From contig MKWG01000028.1 of assembly GCA_001899685.1 (NCBI GenBank), positions 1-54,717 on the forward strand: DNA of 54,717 nt, in the 5' to 3' direction. Below the pieces are notes generated by a model. That model was not told where the DNA came from, did no database searches, and worked only from the letters and a program-made list of their open reading frames with translations. The position numbers were made by a program, and so were the translations under genes. This document shows positions 18,675-26,996 of the stretch, one piece after another (the stretch's first letter is position 1; each line of letters starts with the position of its first letter). The stretch comes from Sphingobacteriales bacterium 44-15. GTDB taxonomy: Bacteria; Bacteroidota; Bacteroidia; Chitinophagales; Chitinophagaceae.

Positions 18675-20060
18675 CTAATCTCTGAACAACCCATTCAATA
18701 ACCTGGCAGCCGTTTCGACGATCTTGTACCCTGCATATGGCTCCAGCCTGCACCACGAAATGGGAGCCCCGGTATAACCTCCTCCAAGTATACCATAAAT
18801 GGTGGGGCAATACCCGCCATGCCCGTCTGTAAGTCCGACAACAGCGGTGGTTGAAGCCGGGCTGCGGCGTTTGATATCAAGCCCAAACTGACAGTATAGT
18901 TCGCAGGGTTCAGTCACTATTGCAAGTTCTCCTATGCGAACAGCATGCACAGGCAATATCTCAAAGGGATTATTGGTATAAAGTTCCTGCAAACGGATAG
19001 CTCCGTATGCCAGGATCGTTTCCATTATGCCAACATTTTCTCCCTTGTCAACGCGTGCCAGTATGCTGCGGCCTTCAATTAACTGTTCGGTGGATGGTGA
19101 ACGGAGGGCGACTTTTAAATCCTGGTAGTCATGCTTTAGCACAGGATCATCATCATAGGTTACTTTTTTATACAGCTCCATGGTTTTGCTGACTACCAGT
19201 TCGCTGACTCTTTTCAATTTCTCTTCCACTGTTTCCGTCCGGTGATCAAGCATATTTTCAATGGAAATATCGCCCTGGGCCCCGTTCAGGAAGAGCACGG
19301 GGATAGGGCTGCCGATCCTGTTGCGGATCATCTTTCTTACTTCTCCCGGAAAGTCGGCGGAATATACGCCTGCACCGTAAAAAATGGTGGGATGTGTTGT
19401 ATTGTTGTATAAAACAGCTAAGAGTTTGCCTTTCAGATCTGATGCAAACATGGCTAAATGCTGCGGATCAACCGGACCTTCCAACCCCGCAAAATCTTTT
19501 CTTTTGGTATCACCGTGCATGGTATGCGTACCGTCTGCCCAGGTCACCCGGCGGTTGAACCCGATCTGCACGTCCCCTTTCGCCCACCCGATCTTCCCCG
19601 GCCGGGCAGTTTTCACGGCTTCTGAAGCCAGATCCACCATCCATTGCTGAAGGCGTTCCATATATGCTGTATCCACCGGCATAATATAATTTGTCCTTAA
19701 CAGGGATGGACCCGCATGCGTATGTGTGCAGGATATTAATATATTGCGCGGGGAAATGCCGGCAGCAACTCCCATGGCTTCTCTCAGCCGGACAACAAAG
19801 GAAGATTCAAGCCCCACCAGGTCGCAACTGACCATTAATAACCGGAAGGTCCCTTTCGAGAAATACATAGCATTTGCTTCCAGGTTATCCCGAATCTGGG
19901 TAGCCCTGCGGAGGGTGCCCGCCCCCTGTACATAACTTCCTACTTCATTATTGATTATCCTGGTTGCAACACCTATCTTAAATACTTCCGGTTGTGCAAT
20001 ACCAAAATGTGTAAGCAATAAAAAAAAACAAATCAGAAGTGCAGTGCAATACTTATTCAT
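18675..20060 (-). CDS. Neutral/alkaline ceramidase-family hydrolase, N-terminal domain only
   Basis: Member of the neutral/alkaline non-lysosomal ceramidase superfamily (zinc amidohydrolases that cleave N-acyl bonds). The signal peptide MNKYCTALLICFFLLLTHFGIAQ is followed by the family N-terminus FKIGVATRIINNEVGSYVQG. The zinc-ligand segment SCTHTHAGPS carries His113 and His115; THPTIFYG supplies another His near 223. The motif GDIS at 263-266 corresponds to the catalytic Ser of characterised ceramidases. At 461 residues it is much shorter than ceramidases of about 650-700 residues and seems to lack the C-terminal domain. Such short paralogues are common in glycan loci of Bacteroidota, and their true substrates are mostly unknown. 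It lies between a sulfatase and an esterase. Confidence 0.82.
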   Translation of the reverse strand: MNKYCTALLICFFLLLTHFGIAQPEVFKIGVATRIINNEVGSYVQGAGTLRRATQIRDNLEANAMYFSKGTFRLLMVSCDLVGLESSFVVRLREAMGVAAGISPRNILISCTHTHAGPSLLRTNYIMPVDTAYMERLQQWMVDLASEAVKTARPGKIGWAKGDVQIGFNRRVTWADGTHTMHGDTKRKDFAGLEGPVDPQHLAMFASDLKGKLLAVLYNNTTHPTIFYGAGVYSADFPGEVRKMIRNRIGSPIPVLFLNGAQGDISIENMLDHRTETVEEKLKRVSELVVSKTMELYKKVTYDDDPVLKHDYQDLKVALRSPSTEQLIEGRSILARVDKGENVGIMETILAYGAIRLQELYTNNPFEILPVHAVRIGELAIVTEPCELYCQFGLDIKRRSPASTTAVVGLTDGHGGYCPTIYGILGGGYTGAPISWCRLEPYAGYKIVETAARLLNGLFRD

Positions 20061-20132
20061 ATCATATTGGTTATTTGGTACAGTAATTTTAGCTTTTAGT
20101 TATGCAGTATGATGTACAGTCCGTCTTCCTGA

Positions 20133-21611
20133 TCATGGAATAAAGATGCTATCACGTGCTTTCAAATGCCTGGTCAGCTTTTCGTGAAGTCCCTCTACCA
20201 GCTTTTGATTTTCAGGTTTATCCGCCACATTTACGTTCTCCTCAGGATCAGTACGATGGTCATAGAGCATGCGGGCATAAGGTTGCCCTGTCTTATTATT
20301 GATCCATTCGGTATAAGCATGTGTTTTTGTCAAAATAGTTTCCCCCGTGCCGGCCCTGTAAAAAATGGATTCTTTCCAGGGAGCAGATGGATCATCAAGA
20401 AGGGGTGCCAGGCTTTTTCCCTGCAGATGGACCGGCAGGCTTAATCCGGCCAGTTCACAAAGCGTCGGATAAATATCCACGAACTCGACTAATGCAGAAG
20501 TATGGACATCTCCATTTTTCCAGGGCACTTTTACGATTAAAGGTGCGTGGGGACCTTTCTCCATATTGCTTTGCTTTGTCCAGAAACCATGCTCTCCAAG
20601 AAACCATCCGTGATCTCCCAAAAGCACTACTATCGTGTTTTCTGAAAGCCCAAGCTCTTCCAGTGCATTTAACACTATACCAATCTGCGCATCAACATAA
20701 CTTACACAGGCATAATAACCATGAATAAGATTAATAGCGGTGGTATCGGGCAAAGGACCGGAGGAAGGAATACCATAAAAAAATCTTAGTTCGGCCCAAT
20801 TAAGCCTTGCTATATCCGGAGCGTCTTTTGGGAAAAAATAGTTCGGGGGCAGCTTAAAATCTTTCTTTTTATACAGGTCCCAGTATTTTTTGGGAGCGTT
20901 GAACGGAAGATGAGGCTTTTTAAATCCCACTGCAAGAAAAAAAGGCTCGTCGCTGTTGCTGAAATTTTGTAATTCTTCGACAGCGCGGTTTGCAATTCTG
21001 CCGTCCTCATAGCTGATATCAGGAATATCAGGATCCTCATAAGCTGGTCCTCTCTGAGGCAGGTTATTATTATCGCGAACATGCTTGTCTTTATACCGCT
21101 CTTTGTTTCTTTCTTCAAAAACCCGGATACTTTCTTTTGATTGATAATCCCAGTTAGTAACGGGCGGGCGCCAGCTTTTCACCCAGCTTCCTTTCCCGTC
21201 TTCAAAATTATTGTAAACCTTGCCTAAAGAAACCGTTTGGTAGTTATTGTTTTTAAAATACATTGGCAGGCTTACGATTCCCGGTGCATCTTTATCCTGT
21301 GAAGCATTCCAGATAGCAAACCTTTTGGTACTTGGATATATGCCGCTTAATAAGGATGCCCTGGATGGCCCGCAAACCGGGTAATTAGCAAAAGCATTAT
21401 TGAAAACAATGCCCGACATAGCCAGGCGGTCAATATTGGGGGATTTTATCTGCGTTTTTCCATAGCAGCCGAGTTCCGGTCTCAGATCATCAACAACTAT
21501 AAAAAGAACATTCGGCCTGCTTTGCTTTAAAGGCTTCACCTGTGCAAAAACAAAAGATGTACACATAAATACCCCTGTCAGCAAAAAAAACTTATTTATA
21601 TTCATATACAT
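20133..21611 (-). CDS. Secreted sulfatase, iduronate-2-sulfatase-like
   Basis: Type I sulfatase predicted to remove sulfate esters from sugars in the periplasm. It has 492 residues with a signal peptide ending near VFAQ (about 24); a second ATG two codons downstream is equally possible. The metal-binding VVDD is at 39-42. The formylglycine motif is CGPSR at 80-84 (Cys80 modified, Arg84). GKVYN (Lys131), KKPHLPF (His234) and LGDHGW (Asp333/His334) complete the site. The overall pattern (NVLFIVVDDLRPELGCYG..., FLAVGFKKPHLPFNAPKKYWDLY) is that of iduronate-2-sulfatase-like (S1_7 type) enzymes. It differs clearly from the sulfatase at 198. It begins the sulfatase/ceramidase/esterase trio. Confidence 0.93.
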   Translation of the reverse strand: MYMNINKFFLLTGVFMCTSFVFAQVKPLKQSRPNVLFIVVDDLRPELGCYGKTQIKSPNIDRLAMSGIVFNNAFANYPVCGPSRASLLSGIYPSTKRFAIWNASQDKDAPGIVSLPMYFKNNNYQTVSLGKVYNNFEDGKGSWVKSWRPPVTNWDYQSKESIRVFEERNKERYKDKHVRDNNNLPQRGPAYEDPDIPDISYEDGRIANRAVEELQNFSNSDEPFFLAVGFKKPHLPFNAPKKYWDLYKKKDFKLPPNYFFPKDAPDIARLNWAELRFFYGIPSSGPLPDTTAINLIHGYYACVSYVDAQIGIVLNALEELGLSENTIVVLLGDHGWFLGEHGFWTKQSNMEKGPHAPLIVKVPWKNGDVHTSALVEFVDIYPTLCELAGLSLPVHLQGKSLAPLLDDPSAPWKESIFYRAGTGETILTKTHAYTEWINNKTGQPYARMLYDHRTDPEENVNVADKPENQKLVEGLHEKLTRHLKARDSIFIP

Positions 21612-21752
21612 GCTTTTATTTCTGTTAACCCTGCTGCTTCAAATATTGGTCGAAAACATATCTGTATAACAATTGCTCCGGATAAAGTTATCCCAATCGT
21701 CAAACTTATAAAACTCTTGCGTTGCCCGTTTATAACACTCTGTTTGCACATT

Positions 21753-22610
21753 TTACCTGTTTGCTGTCCCGGGCAACGATGCGAGCAGCGTGTCCAGGCT
21801 TTCCTTCACAGGCTTATTATCATGCACTATACCCATTAGTACTCTTGTAATGAGGGCAGGACTGGCATGCTGGATTATATTACGTCCATAAACAATTCCG
21901 CTTGCGCCCTGCTCCATTAGCTTTGATGTCCGGATAAGAATTTCCTCGTCACTGGCTTTGCTTCCTCCTCTGACCAGGACAGGCGTTGCACCGGCGATTT
22001 CAATCACACGGTGATAGTCATGAATATCAGTGGTTGGGTCAGCTTTGATAATATCCGCTCCGAGCTCAACTGCCTGCCTCACCAGAGGTAATATTTTTTT
22101 TATATCACCATCTACCATATAGCCTCCTTTTTCAATATTTGGCCTAAACACGAGCGGCTCTATCATCAGGGGCATACTGTAAAGATCCGATTCCACTTTT
22201 AATTTCAAAATATTGTCAATACATTGGGCTGTTACTTCAGGAGCGCCGGGAATGCTAAACAAATTAACACATAAGCAGGCGGCATCAGCACGTACGGCCT
22301 GTAGCACGGGCCGGCTGATCATCTTGCTGAAAGCGTGCACCGGCAGAGCGGCTCCATATACATTTGCAACATCAGTACGCAGCACAAGGGAGGGCTTTTG
22401 TTTGCCGGGTATAGACTGCAGATATTTTAATTGTCCCGGTGTTAATTGAATAGCATCCGGTCCTGCCTTAACAATGATTTCAACAGCAAATTGGATATTT
22501 TCTATTCCCTGCAAAAAATTCGCTTCGTTGAAAAAGCCATGATCTATGGCAACATCAAAACATTTGTTCGATACAGGATTAAAAAGCCTGTTAAGTCTGT
22601 ATTGTTTCAT
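21753..22610 (-). CDS. DhnA/LsrF-type class I aldolase
   Basis: Schiff-base aldolase of the DeoC/LacD/DhnA superfamily, expected to cleave a phosphorylated ketose or related sugar phosphate in the cytoplasm. It has 285 residues with no signal peptide. The N-terminal DVAIDHGFF (Asp23, His24) and the strand GADIIKADPTTD, with candidate Schiff-base Lys189, are typical. The phosphate-binding end LVRGGSK and ASGIVYGRNIIQH closely match the LsrF/FbaB-like pattern. It starts 10 bases after the aminotransferase stop and stands downstream of the PfkB kinase, so the likely order is isomerise, phosphorylate, cleave. Fructose-1,6-bisphosphate, tagatose-1,6-bisphosphate and 6-sulfofructose-1-phosphate aldolases use related folds, so the substrate cannot be named. 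Confidence 0.88.
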   Translation of the reverse strand: MKQYRLNRLFNPVSNKCFDVAIDHGFFNEANFLQGIENIQFAVEIIVKAGPDAIQLTPGQLKYLQSIPGKQKPSLVLRTDVANVYGAALPVHAFSKMISRPVLQAVRADAACLCVNLFSIPGAPEVTAQCIDNILKLKVESDLYSMPLMIEPLVFRPNIEKGGYMVDGDIKKILPLVRQAVELGADIIKADPTTDIHDYHRVIEIAGATPVLVRGGSKASDEEILIRTSKLMEQGASGIVYGRNIIQHASPALITRVLMGIVHDNKPVKESLDTLLASLPGTANR

Positions 22611-22619
22611 TGAAATACG

Positions 22620-24008
22620 TTATGCGCTATATCCAAATTCATGTTCAACTTCTGCAATTGCTTCCTCAATAATATCCATTCCCATTTTAGCATATTTCTC
22701 ATCCATGATCAGGGGTGGGGACATACGGAGGATATGCCCGGCGGGGATCCATGCCAGTCCTTTCCGGAAAGCTTTTTGATATACTAAATTGCCGGCTTCG
22801 GGAAAAGGTTCTTTTGTGCCTTTATCCTTTACCAGCTCTATACCCAACAAAAAACCTTTGCCTTTAACATCTCCGATAATGGGATGCTCTTCTTTCATCT
22901 TTTTCATCCGTGTCATAAAAAAATTGCCGACGGAACGAACATTTTCTAGGATATTTTCATCCTCAATTACTTCTATGGATGCCAGCGCCGCCGCGCAGGC
23001 CATCGGGTTGCCTCCATAACTTGATGACGCTGAAATTTTTTCGAGTGATCCGCCATTTTCTTCACTTACTACCATCGCTGTTACGGGAAACCCGTTACCA
23101 AACGACTTGCCGAAAGTCACAATATCAGGGGTCACACCCCAGTGGTTCAGGGTAAGCCACTCCCCGGTACGTCCCATGCCGGCCAATACTTCGTCGTCAT
23201 ACAGGAGAATACGATGCTTCTCACACAAGGATTTTAATTTCGGGAAGAAATCATCAGGGGGAAATATACTCCCCGCCCATCCCTGGGCAGGCTCTAAAAC
23301 AAATGCAGCTACATTCCCTACGGTTGCCTCAACTAAAAATTGTTCGTAAAAACGTATATAAGCGTCTGTATCAATGGTGCCGTCGGCCTTGCTCCAGAGA
23401 GGGCGATAAGGATCAGGACGTGGGACCATATAAAAACCCGCGGCTCTTGTTGGTCCATAACTAAATGTTTCCCCCCGATACATTTGGGCGCAACTTACCG
23501 CACCTAATGTTTTTCCATGGAAATCACGGTAAGCTGAAATGAATTCATGCTTTCCGCTGATAGCCCTTGCAGCCCGGATCGCGGCTTCTACGGCAGTAGT
23601 CCCATCGGAATATAACTGGATGGCATTTAATTTTCCCGGTAAAATGGCAGCCATCTTTTCCATCAGCTTTTCTTTTACCGGAGTAGAAAAATCATGTACA
23701 TTCATCAGCTTTTTTGCCCAATAGCAAATAGCCTCCGAAATTTTAGGATGACAGTGCCCCAGGGAAGCAACATAAATTCCTGATGAGAAATCAAGGTATT
23801 TATTTCCATCAACATCGGTTAAGGTAATACCAAAGCCTTCCCTGAAGCACACAGGAAAAAGCTTTACCTGGGAGCTGAGCCCCTTCATATACCTGGCAGT
23901 ATTAGCATGCATGATCCTTGATTTTGGTCCAGGTGTTTCTGTTATCAGATGAGGTATGCCTGCGGCGCTTTGTTTCCACCAGTCTGAAGATATGTTTAAG
24001 CTATCCAT
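22620..24008 (-). CDS. Class III PLP-dependent aminotransferase
   Basis: Omega-aminotransferase (4-aminobutyrate / ornithine / dialkylglycine family), cytoplasmic. It has 462 residues. Family features are visible in order: YLDFSSGIYVASLGHCHP (about 71-88), the PLP-phosphate-binding SDGTTAVEAAIRAAR (134-148), the HG pair in DFHGKTLG, the PLP-ring Asp in YDDEVLAGMGRTG (Asp272), and the Schiff-base Lys301 in TFGKSFGNGFP. It sits between the sugar kinase and the aldolase, 120 bases after the kinase stop and 10 bases before the aldolase. That is an unusual place for this enzyme class and suggests that an amino-sugar or an aldehyde/ketone intermediate is transaminated in the same pathway. The specific donor and acceptor are unknown. 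Confidence 0.9.
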   Translation of the reverse strand: MDSLNISSDWWKQSAAGIPHLITETPGPKSRIMHANTARYMKGLSSQVKLFPVCFREGFGITLTDVDGNKYLDFSSGIYVASLGHCHPKISEAICYWAKKLMNVHDFSTPVKEKLMEKMAAILPGKLNAIQLYSDGTTAVEAAIRAARAISGKHEFISAYRDFHGKTLGAVSCAQMYRGETFSYGPTRAAGFYMVPRPDPYRPLWSKADGTIDTDAYIRFYEQFLVEATVGNVAAFVLEPAQGWAGSIFPPDDFFPKLKSLCEKHRILLYDDEVLAGMGRTGEWLTLNHWGVTPDIVTFGKSFGNGFPVTAMVVSEENGGSLEKISASSSYGGNPMACAAALASIEVIEDENILENVRSVGNFFMTRMKKMKEEHPIIGDVKGKGFLLGIELVKDKGTKEPFPEAGNLVYQKAFRKGLAWIPAGHILRMSPPLIMDEKYAKMGMDIIEEAIAEVEHEFGYSA

Positions 24009-24066
24009 ACATATTGTTTAGTGATTTCTCAATTTTTTTGCAGTATTTCTGTTCCGGGAAAGGCTG

Positions 24067-24191
24067 CATTCCAAATTGTCGTTCCATGCCGGTTTTCCGG
24101 TCGGTTAAACACCGACCGGTAGCACGTTCTACAGGCGTGTGCCTGCCTGACCGGTAGGCAGGTCGCTACCCGCCTGCGGCAATTTGGAATG
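24067..24191. repeat. 125-bp MITE-like element with 12-bp terminal inverted repeats
   Basis: CATTCCAAATTG at 24067-24078 and its exact complement CAATTTGGAATG at 24180-24191 bound this segment. Inside are two hairpins: CCGGTCGGT/ACCGACCGG (24097-24105 and 24111-24119, 5-base loop) and CCTGCCT/AGGCAGG (24142-24148 and 24156-24162). The right half lies inside the 3' end of the PfkB kinase gene and supplies its last codons and stop. There is no coding capacity of its own and no obvious target-site duplication. It shares the GCCTGCC core with other elements in the window. Confidence 0.7.
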
Positions 24192-25355
24192 TGCTTCGTG
24201 TAAAGTATTGTCTCTTAAAAGTTTTAAATTGACTACTTCCACATGCTCAAGCTCTAAAGATTTATACATCTGTTCCCAGTTATCCAGTTCGTTGTAAATA
24301 TCAGAGCAGTATAAATTATTCCTGCCGGCCATGGTCGCAAATCTTAAGGAACGCTCCGGGCTTTCTCCATCAAGGATGGCTGATAAAAAGGCTGCTGAAG
24401 CTGTGTCGCCTGCACCAGAGGCATTTTTTACTTTGGTTTGATCAATGGGGTAGGCAGCACACCAGAGTTCCCGGTAGCTCCACTGTTCTTCCTGCAAATT
24501 CAAGCCGGGCCTTTCATTTAAAAGTGATACATCTCCCGTTGCCAGATATGCCCCGCGATGTCCTGCTTTTATGAATACAATTTTGGCCCCGGCATCAATG
24601 ATGCGCTTTCCTGCTTCCCGTATAGTTGCGATAGTAACCAGCTCAATAATATCAGAACCGCCGGCATTTAAATTTATTTCTGCATATTCTTCGGGCATCA
24701 TTATCTGAAGCGCTTCTTCAAGGCTCGGGACAAAAATGTCTGTATATGGCAGTATTCTTTTTATCGTTTCCGGCCAGTTTATTTTACCAGATTCGCTTTC
24801 AGGGTCTACCAGGCTAAAGTCGAGTGAGGTAACCACACCCATTCGCTGTACTACGGAAAATAACTCAAGCAGCTGAGCTCCTTCTTTCACATAAAACTGT
24901 TTTAACAGCGGCGGATACCCGAAATGAAACAACCTGCATTTTGCTACAACATCAAAATCAATATGCTTTATTCCGAATAAATGACTGCAGCCGGGCGACT
25001 CCAGGAAGATGCGATCCACACCCGGGAGCGCAATAACAAGCCCCAGGGCCGTGCCTTCGCCTTCAATCGTTCTTACGCCGGTTAAAAGGTCGCTTTGATC
25101 TAAGAACGTCAGGGCGATTTTCCCGGCAAAATCATTCCCGATCAATCCGTTCAAAAAAACGCTTTTCGAGAATTTTTTCATCGCCATCCCAACATTTGCC
25201 ACAGCGCCTCCCATTGCATAGGTAAGCCCGGCGATTTCTATTAATTTACCTGGTTTCAGAAGTTCGGAGATATTGGTAAATGATTTATTTGTTTTGAACT
25301 CAGGAGTCAGGTCAACGCAGATATATCCCGCAATAACAGCATCATATTTCTTCAT
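24129..25355 (-). CDS. PfkB-family sugar kinase with repeat-derived C-terminal tail
   Basis: ATP-dependent ribokinase-family kinase expected to phosphorylate the ketose made by the upstream isomerase. It has 408 residues. The N-terminal PfkB pattern (YAMGGAVANVGMAMKKF, NGLIGNDFAGK) and the C-terminal signature NASGAGDTASAAF, with catalytic Asp317, are clear. The family normally ends soon after the last helix; here the final residues, roughly from HEAHSKLPQAG to LPTGQAGTRL (about 386-408), are encoded by the GCCTGCC repeat element, which also provides the stop codon. The tail is therefore probably acquired and non-functional. The start lies 8 bases after the isomerase stop, indicating translational coupling. 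Substrate unknown. Confidence 0.9.
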   Translation of the reverse strand: MKKYDAVIAGYICVDLTPEFKTNKSFTNISELLKPGKLIEIAGLTYAMGGAVANVGMAMKKFSKSVFLNGLIGNDFAGKIALTFLDQSDLLTGVRTIEGEGTALGLVIALPGVDRIFLESPGCSHLFGIKHIDFDVVAKCRLFHFGYPPLLKQFYVKEGAQLLELFSVVQRMGVVTSLDFSLVDPESESGKINWPETIKRILPYTDIFVPSLEEALQIMMPEEYAEINLNAGGSDIIELVTIATIREAGKRIIDAGAKIVFIKAGHRGAYLATGDVSLLNERPGLNLQEEQWSYRELWCAAYPIDQTKVKNASGAGDTASAAFLSAILDGESPERSLRFATMAGRNNLYCSDIYNELDNWEQMYKSLELEHVEVVNLKLLRDNTLHEAHSKLPQAGSDLPTGQAGTRL

Positions 25356-25363
25356 GTCTGCAG

Positions 25364-26728
25364 TTAGATTACTTTAATATTTTTCAGATAACAGAAATCA
25401 GCTATTTTTTGAACATGATCTCCATAAACAAGTATATAATGCTGCCCGGAAATTTTTTGTGTGAACGCTTCCACAGGCGTATCAAGAAATATTTCCAGGC
25501 TTGGAAGCTGGGGCCCCGGCTGGTCCCAGCCCGCTTCTTCCCATGATCTGAATCTTCCTTCACCGGTACATACATGCATGGTATACTGGTCTGCAGTATT
25601 AGAAAGCCGCGCAATGGTGACCGGACCGGTTTTGACGGCCGAAATATTCAGCAATCCGCCGCTTATACCGCCAAAAGCTGCTCTTGTAACCTTTACTTTC
25701 CCGTCCACAATTTCGGAGGGAACAAAATCAGGCACTCCCATTAACACGCTTTCCTCCAGGAAGTCATAAAATTCTAAATAAGCCGCGCATTGGCCTGTAA
25801 GATGCTTAATGACCAGTTGGGTAACGGCTCCCATCGCATCATTCTCGGGAATGGTGCTTAGTTTCATCTCATCGGAAAGAAGCATGAAGATCATTGCCGG
25901 GGGATAATTCAGGATTTTTTTCATCCCGTCAACATCCTTCAATGATATTCCATCCAGATGATTACCCTCGGCAATTTTTTTAATGGCGAGATAATAAGCA
26001 ATCCCCCTTTTTAAGAACCCGTCTTCAACAGGTTTAACAAATTCCCATTCCTGTTTGAGCTTTCTCAGTACATTCAATATTTCGTTTTCTTCAACAGCTT
26101 CGCTCAGTTGCAGCATCTCGAGCATTTCAAAAAATTCAACTTCCACGCCCATTAAAGCTTTCAGCGAGAGCCCTTCATAAAGTGTATTATAAAGTTTCAT
26201 GTCGCGGTATCCAATCATACCTACCTTTGTATTTTCAATTGACTTTACTGCAGATGCGGCAATCCCAAAACTTCTTATTTTTTCCAGTGGAGATGGTTTT
26301 CCAATAATATTATAGAGGTATTTAAACTTATATCCCAAGTCTTCAAATACTTTCCGCAACGCAGTAGTACCAGCCTGGGCAGCAGCTGTAACAATACGCC
26401 CGTTTTCAATATGCCCTGCAAGCCCCCACAGGATCATTGGCTTTGCCTTGAACTCATTTGTAAGGGAAATAACGGCATGGGATGGGATCCAGCCGGCAAG
26501 GCAAATGATCAGTACATCAAAATCCTTTCTCTTAAATTGGTTTATAGCGTGTTTAACATCAGCTCCTTTTGGATCGTCTGTGATCACTTCTGTAGTTATG
26601 ATTTCAAATCCAAGAGACCTGACTTCTTCTAACGCAACCGAACACTTTTCCTTAATTAACGGAAGAGGAGAGTTTACTTCTCCAAATCCTGCAAAAGCAG
26701 CATTAACCAGAGCTTTCTTTTTTCCCAT
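25364..26728 (-). CDS. L-fucose/L-arabinose isomerase-like protein
   Basis: Cytoplasmic sugar isomerase of the FucI/AraA fold, predicted to interconvert an aldose and a ketose using a divalent metal. It has 454 residues. The N-terminal Rossmann-like part includes DVLIICLAGWIPSHAVISL, and the second domain begins near KVGMIGYRDM. The likely metal-binding Glu295 and Asp297 lie in IPENDAMGAVTQLVIKHLTG, the position of the E.D..G pattern of FucI-like proteins. It is shorter than E. coli FucI (about 590) and AraA (about 500), so it belongs to a separate, poorly characterised branch. It is followed directly by a PfkB kinase and preceded by an MFS sugar transporter. Some fucose-isomerase-like proteins are thought to isomerise sulfoquinovose, which is one option here. 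Confidence 0.82.
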   Translation of the reverse strand: MGKKKALVNAAFAGFGEVNSPLPLIKEKCSVALEEVRSLGFEIITTEVITDDPKGADVKHAINQFKRKDFDVLIICLAGWIPSHAVISLTNEFKAKPMILWGLAGHIENGRIVTAAAQAGTTALRKVFEDLGYKFKYLYNIIGKPSPLEKIRSFGIAASAVKSIENTKVGMIGYRDMKLYNTLYEGLSLKALMGVEVEFFEMLEMLQLSEAVEENEILNVLRKLKQEWEFVKPVEDGFLKRGIAYYLAIKKIAEGNHLDGISLKDVDGMKKILNYPPAMIFMLLSDEMKLSTIPENDAMGAVTQLVIKHLTGQCAAYLEFYDFLEESVLMGVPDFVPSEIVDGKVKVTRAAFGGISGGLLNISAVKTGPVTIARLSNTADQYTMHVCTGEGRFRSWEEAGWDQPGPQLPSLEIFLDTPVEAFTQKISGQHYILVYGDHVQKIADFCYLKNIKVI

Positions 26729-26765
26729 TAGTGTAAATAATTTTCAATGTAACGACACTGCCAGT

Positions 26766-26890
26766 GCTGTGTCAACAATAATTTTTCGTATTTCTTTGTG
26801 AGAGGTGAGACTTGCCTACCGGTTTACCTGCCGTAGGCATGACAGGCAGGCGATAAATGTGAGACATTCCTTTCACTTCTCACATTTATC
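26766..26890. repeat. Dispersed palindromic repeat, copy 2
   Basis: Same element as 9496-9593 (92 of 98 bases identical over 26766-26863), followed by a perfect 13-bp hairpin: GATAAATGTGAGA (26852-26864) with TCTCACATTTATC (26878-26890). It occupies most of the 268-base gap between the MFS transporter and the isomerase. It would fold strongly in the transcript, and may separate expression of the transporter from that of the isomerase-kinase genes. Confidence 0.8.
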
Positions 26891-26996
26891 CTCTCACTGT
26901 TCACGATAACATACAGACATAATTAGCTTGACTTGGCACCGGAAGCCCAGGCATGTCTCAGCCTCGCATCGTAGTCAAATTTTATTTTGAATTTTC

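Noticed and set aside
18675-20060. True ceramidase acting on sphingolipids
   Set aside because: The family match is good, but the protein lacks the C-terminal domain and sits in a glycan locus; the substrate cannot be named.
21753-26728. Firm assignment of the cassette to sulfoquinovose catabolism
   Set aside because: The isomerase-kinase-aldolase order fits, but no sulfoquinovosidase, sulfolactaldehyde enzyme or sulfonate exporter was found, and the aminotransferase is unexplained.
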